A DNA stretch of 64,000 nt from Gari tellinella (lineage: Eukaryota; Mollusca; Bivalvia; Cardiida; Psammobiidae). Position 1 is the stretch's first letter, and every line of letters begins with the position of its first letter. Below are positions 46,711 to 57,470 of this stretch, piece by piece. A model generated the notes under the pieces. The model had not been told where the DNA came from, ran no database searches, and saw only the letters and a program-made list of their open reading frames with translations. Position numbers and translations under genes: made by a program. The stretch covers positions 43,585,550 to 43,649,549 of the forward strand of contig OV277864.1 of the NCBI GenBank assembly GCA_922989275.2, read 5' to 3'.

Positions 46711-47667
46711 AACCCTCCCCGCTGATAGTTATTTCCCCTGCCCCTAAAGTTTCTTGACCCTTAATATTGCAGACGACTTTTCAAAATATCCTGGCAGTGA
46801 ATTGATTTACCATTTGTCTGCTAATCGCGACTTCATTTGAATTTTCAAAGTTTGGAAACGCGGCGTCTAATTAGGATCTAAACTGTTTAACATCAAAACC
46901 AGTGCGTCGATGCTCCAGAGCGGGCCCTGGACTTGTACACGAAGAAGAAGAAGAAGAAGAAGAAAAAGAAAATGATATTAAAACCATGGTATGTAATTGT
47001 TTTTCCCCAAACAAGTGCAGACGATTGACAGCTGTGAAGCACGTGCCGATATAGTGGCGGGCGAAGGATTGATACCGATCATCGGCACATGGCTCACATT
47101 TGCAAAATCTTTCGAATCAGATCTGAGGAGGCGTCACGCGGGGTCTGGTCTGTATCCAAACTTTTTGTCACTCATATTCAACGTTTCCTCAGTTCCAATA
47201 AGCATAAAACTATTTTTTTTCGTAGACGATTGTCTTTGAAGCAGACGACAATTCAGCACGATATGGGTAAAATGTCATTAGATATACTCGGCATGATCTG
47301 ATGAGGATCCTAACTGTAGGCACTAATTTCGATTTTCCTGCTGTCCGAATGTCTAACAGTTTCAAATTTAAAACTGAACAAACTGCAGACGACATTTTGT
47401 AATCAGACACTCTAGCAAGAGCTAGCTTTTATCTTGACTCTACATGTAGCTTAAAATATCCTAACCAGAATTTTGGAATTCCAAAATGGGGATCATACAA
47501 TGCGTGTACGTGCGTAGGCACCCTCTAATCTCTACTTCCGAACCCACTTAACCTTTTTCCCCACATCCTTTTCGGGATTAAGACATGTGTTTGTTTGATT
47601 TATCCCGTTGCCTAAAATTTTGAGCCATTTTACATCTGTAATTTAATTTATTCATGCATCCACTTAA

Positions 47668-48739
47668 TTTTTAGCTCACCTGGCACGAAGTGCCAAGGTG
47701 AGCTATTAGGATAGCTGGATATCCGTCGTCCGTCCACAAGTGTTCGTTAACACTCTAGCGGCTACAAATTTCATTTGATCTTAATGAAACTTGGTCACAA
47801 TGTTTGCCTCTATGAAATCTAGGTCAAGTTTGAATATGGGTCATGTCAGGTTAAAAACTAGATCACTAGGTCAAACCATCGAAAAACCTTGTTAACACTC
47901 TAGCGGCTACAAATTTCATTTGATCTTAATGAAACTTGGTCAAAATGTTTGTCTAATTGATATCTAGGTCAAGTTTGAATGTAGGTCATGTCCGGTCAAA
48001 AACTAGGTCACTAGGTCAATCATCGAAAAACCTCGTTAACACTCTAGAGGCTGCAAATCTCTTTGAATCTTCATGAAACTTGGTCAAAATGTTTGTCTTA
48101 TTGATATCTAGGTCAAGTTCGAATGTGGGTCATTTTCGGTCAAAAACTAGGTCACTAGGTCAAATCATCGAAAAACCTTGTTAACACTCTAGAGGCTACA
48201 AATCGCATTGTATCTTAATGAAACTTGGTCAAAATGTTTGCTTCATTGATATCTAGGTCAAGTTTGAATGTGGGTCATGTCTGGTCAAAAACTAGGTCAC
48301 TAGGTCAAATCATCAAAAAACCTTGTTAACACTCTAGAGGCTACAAATCTCATTGGATCTTAATCTGTTAACGAAACTTGGTCAAAATGTTTGCCTCATT
48401 GATATTTAGGTCAAGTTTGAATGTGGGTCATGTCTGGTCAAAAACAAGGTCACTAGGTCAAATCATAGAAAAACAGCTTTGCATTCATGAAGCTACAGAT
48501 CTCACTAGATCTGAATGAAATATTGTCAGAATATTTGCCTACATCAAATCTAGGTCAAAATCAAATGTTGATTGTGTCTGGTCAAAGACTCGGTCAGTAG
48601 GTCAAATTATAGAAACATTTTGTTAACACTCTAAATGTTGATTGTGGGTCATGTTGATCCAGTCGTAATCTAGGTTGCTATAGGTCAAGTTTTACATTGT
48701 GTACCAGGTGAGCGATTTAGGGCCATGGTGGCCCTTGTT
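47668..48739 (+). mobile_element. AGCTCACC-type element with ~145-bp tandem array
   Basis: It starts TTTTTAGCTCACCTGGCACG and ends GCGATTTAGGGCCATGGTGG then CCCTTGTT. About six units are marked by GTTAACACTCTAGAGGCTAC and CTAGGTCACTAGGTCAAATC. Closest relatives are 18655-19788 and 30656-31698. Confidence 0.8.
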
Positions 48740-49519
48740 AATAATAGTCTTAAATATGCACCATACGAAATATTTCTTATAATATCCTAGGGAGATCATG
48801 AGATGACTTAAATCAGACTAAAAGTAAAGCAGAATGCTCCTTACGGAGCATTCTGCTTTACTTTCAGTCTGCTCTAAGCAACACTGTCTTCAATACGGAA
48901 AAGGGCTATGGGGAGTGGTTACCGTTAAAACTAATTCGCATATATGCTCCGCATGGTAAATCGCATCGAGTAAGCGTTACTTATTGAATATTCATAACAA
49001 GTGTCCGTGACTGATTGACAGGTAGACTGTAATCATATCCTTAACTTAATTCCAATTGCCGGGATACAATGTCTATTGATGTCTTAACCCATTAACGCCT
49101 GTAGTCTATAAAGTGAGACATTATTTTTAAGTGCATACTCTGTTGAGACGCCGCGTTACGCATCGTTTCATCACGGTCTGCACTTTTTGCAAAAAACATT
49201 TTTCATGAAACATATCCATGTAGTAAAGGGTTAAAGCAACATGTATGTTTTGATCAAGATCCATATTTATATCATAACTTATATACATAGATGCCCTTAC
49301 AAGCAGCTAAGGCCTTGATCAGTCATTAACCCTTAGCTCATCGCATATTCAAATCAAAGCGCTGAAGGCGCTGGAAGACTGTCGGTATGATAAAAGAACA
49401 CCTGCTTCCAGTTGTACCATTCTATTTATTAAACGTTCTGAGACAATTCCATGCAAATTCCCGTAATGAAGAATAACGGTTTTGTTTACTTCGTGCGCAA
49501 AATGTAACATGGTGAAAAA

Positions 49520-49602
49520 GTTGTGACTCAACTGGGACTTTAATCTAATGCCTTTGGCTTACTATGCCAGCACTCTACACACTGAGCTATCAAGCCAGCC
49601 AG
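49520..49602 (-). tRNA. tRNA-like relic (pseudogene or SINE head)
   Basis: The minus strand reads GGCTTGATAGCTCAGTGTGT then AGAGTGC (D arm and A box), then an anticodon-like arm CTGGCATAGTAAGCC with a 7-base loop, and AAGTCCCAGTTGAGTC in the T-arm position. The B box deviates from GGTTCRANNCC and the acceptor stem pairs poorly, so a functional tRNA is unlikely. The loop would give AGT at the anticodon position. Confidence 0.4.
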
Positions 49603-49660
49603 CGAAGTCTATCCATCTGTTTCACCATAATCTCAAACCAGCTACATAAGGGGATATGTG

Positions 49661-49902
49661 CAGTGGATTAAACGTCATTCTTTTCAATAAACGTGTAAAT
49701 AAAACCTAAAAATTGCTCTAAATTATTATTTCCATTGCAAACAGGTTGGAGACGCTGTGTAACCCGGTGTGTAATCAGGCTATAAACTGTTTGCCATTCA
49801 GATTTAAATGGATATTCAGGATTGTCTAAAAGTTGTCATTTAGTGTGTTGCGTGTGCATTTCTGTAACATTTGAACGGTAAATAATAACGCCTTCTTCAC
49901 TG
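49661..49902. mobile_element. Old diverged copy of the CAGTGGAGAATCTG TA-MITE
   Basis: It begins CAGTGGATTAAACGTCATTC and ends AATAACGCCTTCTTCACTG followed by TA. The middle GCAAACAGGTTGGAGACGCT and partner AATCAGGCTATAAACTGTTT are a decayed version of the family core. TTGTCTAAAAGTTGTC matches the other copies. Confidence 0.65.
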
Positions 49903-50915
49903 TAAGTAAAAAAGCAATGGGCAAAAATGTCCTTTATTCCTTTCCAATTGCAAGTGCATTCAATTAAACATTAACAACTAGCAAAAACAACAACATTTAA
50001 CCTATTCTTAGTCAGATTACGATTGGAAAACTTGGTCTGTTACAAACCAGGAGAGTTTTAAGATGAAGGCAATTTCTTCTCGTAAAACAATATACATGTA
50101 CTATTATTATATCTATATACATGTAGTATAAAAATTAGGTGTGTACCGATTATCGCTAGATGGTCGACAATCAATTATTTTCCTTCAAGTCGCCGATGCT
50201 CAATTTAACTTATATCATTCTCTTCCGCGACGTCGTAAATGTTTTTAAATTGTTCAACATTATGAAAAGTTTTGAATGTTGTTGTAAAATGTGGAAAATG
50301 GAGCTTTTTATTCGTAACAGCAAACACTGAACGTTTTTATATTCTAAAACGTCTATTGTTTAACTGATCATCACCTCGTACTAAGTTGTTTTTTTGGAGA
50401 GAGGTGACCTCATAATACAATGTACACTTTAGTATGCTTCACCGTCAGTCTGATTTAAGCTAAATATAATGCATGCCTATAATATTTCGAAGGTTTCGAC
50501 AGTGCACGTAAATAGACCCAGCCCCCGCTTAAACCCTTAGAATGTTCACTCCATTTTCAGGCTGATACAATACGAATATTAGTTTCACTGTTGTCACGTG
50601 ATATTATATGTACATGCTATACTATTCATACCTCATCAAATGCTGCTTGCATGCCTGAGCGTATTAAAGATGTTCTGTTCTTTAAAATTTGTGTTAAGCG
50701 GTCATTTAAACCTTTACTCCATAGTCTGTTTCAAGTATTGATGATTACTGTTGCCCTTCATTAAGCAACAACTTCTCTTCAAATGTGACCTATCATTGAG
50801 TGGACGTATTATTTAAATTAGTTCCAAAGTTGATTCTGATTCTCGATGATTTAGTGCCTGATCAATTATTACTATACTTACCGTGCAGAGACTAATGAAT
50901 CAAAGCTCCTAGTTC

Positions 50916-51156
50916 CAGGGCTGCCATAATCCTAAGATTTCCAAATTTGAATTTTTCAAGTACGATTTTACGAATCGTACCTTTACCCCCATAGCCTGTT
51001 CCTTAATTTGTTGACATGTGACTTCTTAAAGCAGACTGTAAGTAAAGCAGAATGCGCCTTAGGGCGCAGTCTGCTTTGCTTTCAGCCTGCTTTAAGCTAC
51101 CATGTACTGGGGAAAAATCCGGAGATTTAGGGGAAAACCGGAGAAATGGCAGCCCT
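50916..51156. mobile_element. CAGGGCTGCC-ended MITE, inverted copy of 2844-3099
   Basis: Ends CAGGGCTGCCATAATCC and GGAGAAATGGCAGCCCTG. The whole interior, including GTACGATTTTACGAATCGTA and the AAAGTAAAGCAGAATGCGCC core, matches 2844-3099 in the opposite orientation. The composite of these ends with this core has therefore moved as one unit. Confidence 0.8.
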
Positions 51157-51177
51157 GGAAAACAAAACGAAACAACC

Positions 51178-51704
51178 TTAAAGAGGCTCGCAACCGGATT
51201 TAGCATTAAAAATAGTAATTTGTAAATATATCTCAAATGCTTATATAAATGGGTAAGATTTAGTTTAGGATAATAAATTCTGTTAAAAAACGCATTTAAA
51301 AAAAAAAAGCTCTGGTGGGATTCGAACCCGTGACCCTCCATGCGGAGACAAACATGACAAAAAGGGAAACGCCTTTATCCACGCGGCAACTGGGCCTCTC
51401 TATCTATATGGTAGCGAATTAACGTACTTCACTGGTAGCGATCGATAGTACTTTATTCGGCTCGGGTTTATGTCTGAGCCCGTGTAGATAAGCAACAACA
51501 ACAACTATACCGTTAGCTAACGCTATAGAAAAACGATGGAAAATATCTAAAAAAAACTAAGATTCGGTGACGATTCTTGAGACTTTTTTTTGGACTGATC
51601 ATATTTTTCTAATGTCAGAGGCCAACTTATGCCACAGATGTGCTTTTATTTGAGTATTTTATTTTATTTTGACAAGTACACCATCCGGTTGCGAGTCCCT
51701 TTGA
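51178..51704. mobile_element. TTAA-T element (copy 2)
   Basis: TTAA at the left, TTGA at the right, with ends AGAGGCTCGCAACCGGAT and ATCCGGTTGCGAGTCCCT. It contains the tRNA-like unit on the minus strand (about 51310-51400) with GGTTCGAATCCC and a T-run. Very similar to copy 1. Confidence 0.85.
51306..51402 (-). ncRNA. tRNA-like Pol III unit inside TTAA-T copy 2
   Basis: The minus strand has TTGCCGCGTGGATAAAGG as A box, GGTTCGAATCCC as B box, then CACCAGAGC followed by a T-run at 51308-51297. It is more diverged at the D arm than copy 1, while the B box and terminator are kept. Confidence 0.55.
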
Positions 51705-53848
51705 TAGTTTGTAGTCCTAGCTTGCATCCACTGTATATGTAAACCCTTTCTTTTACAGCTCTACTTTTTACAGCCTTTTACTCTTGTTTATATTATACTT
51801 GTGTTTGTCGGAATAAGGCTGTTACAGCTAATGTTTCCTGATATATTGTATCCGACGTTAAATAAATCTTGTATCTTGTACCCGCTGAGTAAAACATGTA
51901 CTTGTTGCAAACTGTCAAAACAACAATTTAATGTAATGTATTGAATGTCATAATGACATTGTCTGATCTAAAATATGTCGAACAGTTTGGATATTGATTA
52001 GACCCAGCGTTACGCGAGGTCTTGGCTCACACTGCTAACACTTTGATGTATAAAAAAATGTATTGCCGCGAGTATAGTATATATCATAATGACACCCATT
52101 GCAATCTTTACAGTCTGTAACTAATACTCGATAAGTATTTGATAATTAAAAAACAAATAAATGCAGAAGTGTTAATTTAAGAACTGGCTTATATACATGA
52201 TGCAATTAAAAGTTAATGTTTCTACACGAGTGATTTTTATGCATTGTATTTCATCATGAAATAGCATGCAGAGTGTCAAACAGTTGATCCAGATCTCATC
52301 TGGATGCAAACTGTTTGCAACAGTAAAAATGAATTCGCGGTATCGTGTATATATTAAACGTTAATAATCGTCTTGATTCATACCATGGTTTTTATATCAT
52401 TTTCTTCTTCTTCTATTCTTCTTCTTCGTGTACAAGTCCAGGGCCCGCTCTGGAGCATCGACGCACTGGTTTTGATGTTAAACAGTTTAGATCCTAATTA
52501 GACGCCGCGTTTCCAAACTTTGAAAATTCTAATGAAGTCGCGATTAGCAGACAAATGGTAAATCAATTCACTGCCAGGATATTTTGAAAAGTCGTCTGCA
52601 ATATTAATAACCCAAATTATTGAACCAGTGGTGTTGGAGCGACACGAATGCTCCCCGCACGCAACAATTAAAGTATAAATGCCAATCTGAGCAGTGATAC
52701 CGTTACCTCTATGATGTGTACGGGAGATAATGAGCAAAAACTGTGAAACTTTCGGACTAAACAAAGTATGACCATGGTCCAATGGGGCATAACTCTATCG
52801 AAAAAAAATGTTCAATCAAAACTCCACATCGAACTTGGCCAGCGTTATGTCATTATGTAGATCTATAGCTCATACAAAAATTCACATCAAAATGCCAATG
52901 TATGACTCAGATAAATCGTTAAAAGATAATTTCTAAATGCAAGGGACATAATTATGCCAATATATATTTGAATGAGACCAAGTTCAAAACTACCCGCATC
53001 TCCAATGATGTGCTTAATTATATCCTGAAATTCAATTGAACATTTCAATGCATGACTGAGATATTTAACGGAAACTATGAATTACTAGAACAAGAGACGC
53101 ATGCGGCCCTAAATCGCTCATCTGATACCCACGATCATGGTGACATCAAATTGGGCTAGTGATTTCGGAAAAAGAACATTTGTATTTAGCTTTCATTTAG
53201 TACACCAGGAAACCTTAAACACCTACTGACATCCATGTTTTAAAGCTAGCAAAGTTATTTGAAGAATCTGGTAGAGGATAAACAATTAATGGACCATTTG
53301 TACAAAACTGTTTTCAATTTGGACCATTAATCGGTTGTCACAAGTTTTTACTATGAGCCATCAGGGGTTAATTCACCCCCGTTCACTGATGACGAAGTTG
53401 TTTGAGGATGGAAGATTTTTTGAAGAAACTAGGGTAACCCATGAATCATTTATGCACAAAATATTCTTAAATCAGACCAGTTGTTTCAGAGATTTTATTT
53501 TTCTTTTCTATACAGGTAGGATAACTTGCCACACCCACTGGCGGCCATATCTTTTTGATAACAAAATTATTTTAAGAAATATGGTAAAGAGTCATCAATG
53601 GGTCATTTGTGTGAAATTATTTTCAATTTAGACCAGTAGTTTCAGAGAAGATTTTTTAAACAAGAGCCCAATGGGCTCTAAGGCGGTCACCATTTATCAT
53701 TAAAGGTGATTAATACCCCCACTAGCCCCTAATGTCACAAGAAGCAAATGTGTCAGGATAATGTTGATATGGGTACTCCATATGAACGAGAGGGCTCAGA
53801 AGCCTTTCCTATGATTTGAATTAATGACCTACTTTTTGAACTGACATA

Positions 53849-54094
53849 CAGTGGAGAATCTGTTATTCTTTCCCAATAAACGCGTTTACGCTACAACTAT
53901 TATTTGCAGTGCAAACAGTTTGGAGCCAGATCAGACGCCGGGTAACCCGGCGTCTGATCAGGCTCCAAACTGTTTGCCACCAAGATAAACAAGAATTATC
54001 AGAATTGTCCAAAAGTTGTCCTTTTCTACGTTTTAGTGCTTTGCGTTTGCGTACGTTTGCATTTAAACGGGAAAGAATAACAGATTCTCCACTG
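53849..54094. mobile_element. TA-flanked CAGTGGAGAATCTG MITE (right-arm partner)
   Basis: Flanked by TA at 53847-53848 and 54095-54096. It has the perfect central foldback GATCAGACGCCGGG/CCCGGCGTCTGATC. Inverted partner of 36813-37043. Confidence 0.88.
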
Positions 54095-54498
54095 TATCTC
54101 ACATTCTTGCATTGCCTAGATTTTGTCTAAGTAATTATTTTCAGCAAGTTTCATGAATTTTGGCCTAAAACATGGCCCCTAAAGTGTTCAGTAGGATTTT
54201 TTATGAATTGACCTACTGAACTACTTTTTATTCAGACATAACCCATATTCACAATTTACCTCGATTTTGTCAGACTTCTGTCATGGTAATTATTCTGAGC
54301 TAGTTTCATGAAATTAGGGTAAAAGATGTGGCCCTAGAGTACTTTGAAACTTTTCTTAAGATTTGACCTACTGACCCAGTTTTTGACCCCAAGTAATCCA
54401 TAGTAGTACATTTTCTACATTTTGTCAAGGTGATAATTCTGCCCAAATTATGTGAAATTATGGCATCTAATCAGGCTCAACCTGTTTGCAACTCAGAT

Positions 54499-56441
54499 TT
54501 AAAGAGGCTCGCAACCGGATCAAGCATTAAAAATAGTAATTTGTAAATATATGTCAAATGCTTATATAAATGGGTAAAATTTAGTTTAGGATAATAAATT
54601 CTGTTAAAAAATGCATTTCCAAAAAAAAAAAAAGAAGAGGCTCTGGTGGGAATCGAACCCGTGACCATCCATGCATGGACAAAAATGAAAAATGAGGCAT
54701 CGCCTTTACGCCCTCGGCTACGGACGCTCTCTATATATATGGTAGCGAATTAACGTACTTCAATGATAGCTATTAATAGAACATTATTCGGCTCGGGTTT
54801 ATGTCTGACCCCGTGTAGAGAAGCAACAACAACAACTATACCGTTAGCTAACGCTATGGAAAAACGATGGAAAATATCTAAACAAGAGGGACAGAATGGC
54901 CCTTGATCGCTCACTAGTCCATGGTGACACTAGGATGGGTCACTTGATTTCAGAAAAGAAGATTTGTAAAAGGTGACCCCCAAGGGCGGGGCAAAATTTG
55001 AACAACTTTGATAGAGGACCTGTAGATGATGTTATGTGCAACATATCTAAACTCAGTGTACTATGGTTTCAGACAAGAAGATTTTTGAAGTTTTCATTGA
55101 AAAAAATCTATTTTTAGCTCCGGTGACCCAGATATGCAACAGACCAGAACCAATTCATCAATATATGTGAAGGACCTCTAGAAGTTACACCATGCCAAGT
55201 ATCAAAGCTCTGGCCATATTGGTTTCTGAGTAAAAGATGTTTGAACATTTCACTATGTAACTCTATGTAAAACGGTGACCCCCGGGGTAGGGCCAATTTT
55301 GACCCAGGGGTAAAATTTGAACAATTTTGATAGAGGACCTGTAGACAATGCTATGTTCAAAATATCTAAACTCAGTGTACTATGGTTTCAGGCAAGAAGA
55401 TTTTTGAAGTTTTCTTTGAAAAAAATCTATTTTTAGCTCCGGTGACCCAGATATGCAACAGACCAGAACCAATTCATCAATATATGTGAAGGACCTCTAG
55501 AAGTTATACCATGCCAAATATCAAAGCTCTGGTCATATTGGTTTCAGAGAAAAAGATGTTTGAACATTTCACTATATAACTCAATCTAAAACTGTGACCC
55601 CCGGGGCGGGACCAATTTTGACCACAGGGACAAAATTTGAACAAGTTTGATACAGGACCTGTAGACAATGCTATATTCAAAATATCTAAGCTAAGTGTAC
55701 TACGGTTTCAGACAAGAAGATTTTTAAAGTTCTAATTGAAAAAATCTATTTTTAGCTCTTGTGACCTAGATATACAACAGACCGGAACCAATTCAACAAT
55801 ATATGTCAAATACCTCTAGAAGTTATACCATGCCAAATATCAAAGCTCTGGTCATATTGGTTTCAGAGAAAAAGAAGTTTGAACTTTTCACTATATAACT
55901 CTATGTAAAACGGTGACCCCCGGGGCGGGGTCAATTTTGACCCCAGGGGCAAAATTTGCACAACTTTGATAGAGGACCTGTAGATGATGCTATGTGCCAA
56001 ATATCTAAGCTCTGGCCCTTTTGGTTTTTGACAAGATTTTTTAAGATTTCCTCATTTTTTCACTTTGGTTGCCATGGCAACCAGAGTTCTGCATTGTTTC
56101 AAATTCTTTGAACAATTTTGAAAGAGCTTGACCCAAGGAACATTCCTGTGAAGTTTGGTTGCAATCCAGCCAGTGGTTTTGGAGAAGAAGATGTTTGAAG
56201 AAATTGTTGACGCACAACGCACGACGCCGGACGCTGGACAAAGACCGACCACAAAAGCTCACCTTGAGCACTTTGTGCTCAGGTGAGCTAAAAACTAAGA
56301 TTCGGTGACGATTCTTGAGACGTTTTTTGGACTGATCATAATTTTTTAATGTCAAAAGCCAAATAATGCCACAAATTTGCTTTTATTTGAGTATTTTATT
56401 TTATTTTGACAAGAACACCATCCGGTTGCGAGTCCCTTTAA
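54499..56441. mobile_element. TTAA-T element (copy 3), right-arm specific, split by an AGCTCACC element
   Basis: TTAA (54499-54502) and TTAA (56438-56441) flank AGAGGCTCGCAACCGGAT and ATCCGGTTGCGAGTCCCT ends. The left arm has the empty site CTTTTAAATCGGAGTTGC (36410-36427). Without the nested element at 54881-56293 it is about 530 bases, as in copies 1 and 2. A tRNA-like unit lies on the minus strand near 54648-54735 (A box TAGCCGAGGGCGTAAAGG, B box GGTTCGATTCCC). Confidence 0.88.
54881..56293 (-). mobile_element. AGCTCACC-type element nested in TTAA-T
   Basis: On the minus strand it starts TTTTTAGCTCACCTGAGCAC with a hairpin and ends AGTGAGCGATCAAGGGCCAT then TCTGTCCCTCTTGTT. Copies 1 and 2 of the host read TATCTAAAAAAAACTAAG at this point. 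Here the A-run is split, so the target is A/T with no duplication. About four tandem units of about 310 bases carry ATATGCAACAGACCAGAACC and GAACATTTCACTATATAACT. Confidence 0.85.
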
Positions 56442-57470
56442 AAGTATAATTTTTATTCTAAAAGTTGTAATTTGTTACAGTTTAGTGCATTGTGTTGGCA
56501 TTTAAAAGGCAAATAATAATGTTTTCTCTACTGTACATTAAACATAATAAATAGAACCATTCGTTTCTCTAGCAAGCTGTATAGAAATCATCGAGCTCTA
56601 TGATCGAGTGTAGGACAATTCCCCACCAGGACAATTCCCCACTAGGACAATCCCCCACCGGACAATTCCCCACTAGGACAATTCCCCACTAGGACAATAC
56701 CCCACTAGGACAATACCCCACTATTAATTATAATTATGTATCTAATTAATGAATTTAAGCACTTATTGCAATTTAAACAAGCCCAATATAAAACGTACAG
56801 TGTAGACTCCAATCACATAATAATTTTAGTTGCATTTGCAAAACAGTTTTTACCAAGATCAATCAATGATAAACAGTAGGTGCTGGATCTAGATAAAGGT
56901 TGATTATGCTAATGATGTTTCTTTACTATTAACCCATCATTACCCCAATAGCCTGTTTCTAGTTTTGCTAAATGTCTTATGCATAACAATTTCAAACACT
57001 ATAGTTCCAATTCAAACATCAAATATCTGATCTGAATCTAAACAGGAAGTACAAAGATAGTTGATGTCTGCTCTTGATTTAAACGATTTTTAATTATAAT
57101 GACATATCTTTTTTAACCATTCTTAAAATGCTAAATGCCTTATGCATAACAATTTCAAACACTAGGTCCAGATCAAACATCAAATATTTGATCTGAATCT
57201 AAACTGTTTGCAGAAAATACAAATATGGTTGAAGTCTGCTCTTGATATTAACTTTTTGTTTTTTTTACATATAATGACATATCTTTTCTAACGTCCTTAA
57301 AATGTGAATGCCTTATGCATAACAAGTCCAATAATAGATCCAGCTCAAGCATCAAATATCTGATCTGAATACTAGATCCAGCTCAAACATCAAATATCTG
57401 ATCTGAATCTAAACTGTTTGAAATACAAAGATAGTTGATGTCTGCTCTTGATATAATTTTTTTTTTTACT

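Larger units (their letters stand above)
41536..46760 (-). mobile_element. Degenerate LINE insertion, left-arm specific, TSD TTAATATT
   Basis: TTAATATT lies on both sides (41528-41535 and 46761-46768). The right arm has the uninterrupted site (GGGTTATTAATATTGCAGAC in complement). On the minus strand the element starts near 46760, enters an endonuclease frame by about 46710, and ends at 41536 in an A-rich AAATAAATAAATA tail. It is 5,225 bases long with no ORF1, so it is probably 5'-truncated. The 1.66 kb 3' UTR carries a nested TTAA-A MITE. The RT and C-terminal zinc-binding motifs suggest an I/Nimb-like group, with low certainty. Confidence 0.9.
33010..46995 (+). repeat. Left arm of a large inverted duplication
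   Basis: The sequence from about 33010 to 46995 reappears in reverse complement at about 62952 down to 52385. Checked anchor pairs include 33060 with 62905, 35245 with 61730, 35700 with 61270, 36320 with 56530, 36500 with 54420, 37400 with 53500, 40850 with 53310, 41450 with 52690 and 46850 with 52520. Matching stretches differ by only a few bases per hundred by eye. Arm-specific insertions account for the length difference. The left arm privately holds 33120-33365, 34150-35090, 36056-36306, 37573-40797 and 41536-46760. Confidence 0.9.
46996..52384. other. Spacer of the inverted duplication
   Basis: This 5.4 kb stretch is not mirrored. It contains an AGCTCACC element (47668-48739), a TTAA-A remnant (about 48775-48925), a tRNA-like relic (49520-49602), an old TA MITE (49661-49902), a CAGGGCTGCC MITE (50916-51156) and a TTAA-T element (51178-51704). 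I see nothing recognisable at 47000-47665, 48930-49520, 49905-50915 or 51710-52384 beyond partial GCAAACAGT cores such as 52272-52320. Confidence 0.7.

Noticed and set aside
49520..49602. Functional tRNA-Thr(AGT) gene
   Set aside because: The B box is off-consensus and the acceptor stem pairs poorly, so it is kept only as a tRNA-like relic.
53335..53631. 98-codon frame mirrored at 37206-37532
   Set aside because: Both are parts of the same duplicated tandem-element interior (repeated TTTCAGAGA and GACCATT motifs), not a conserved gene.
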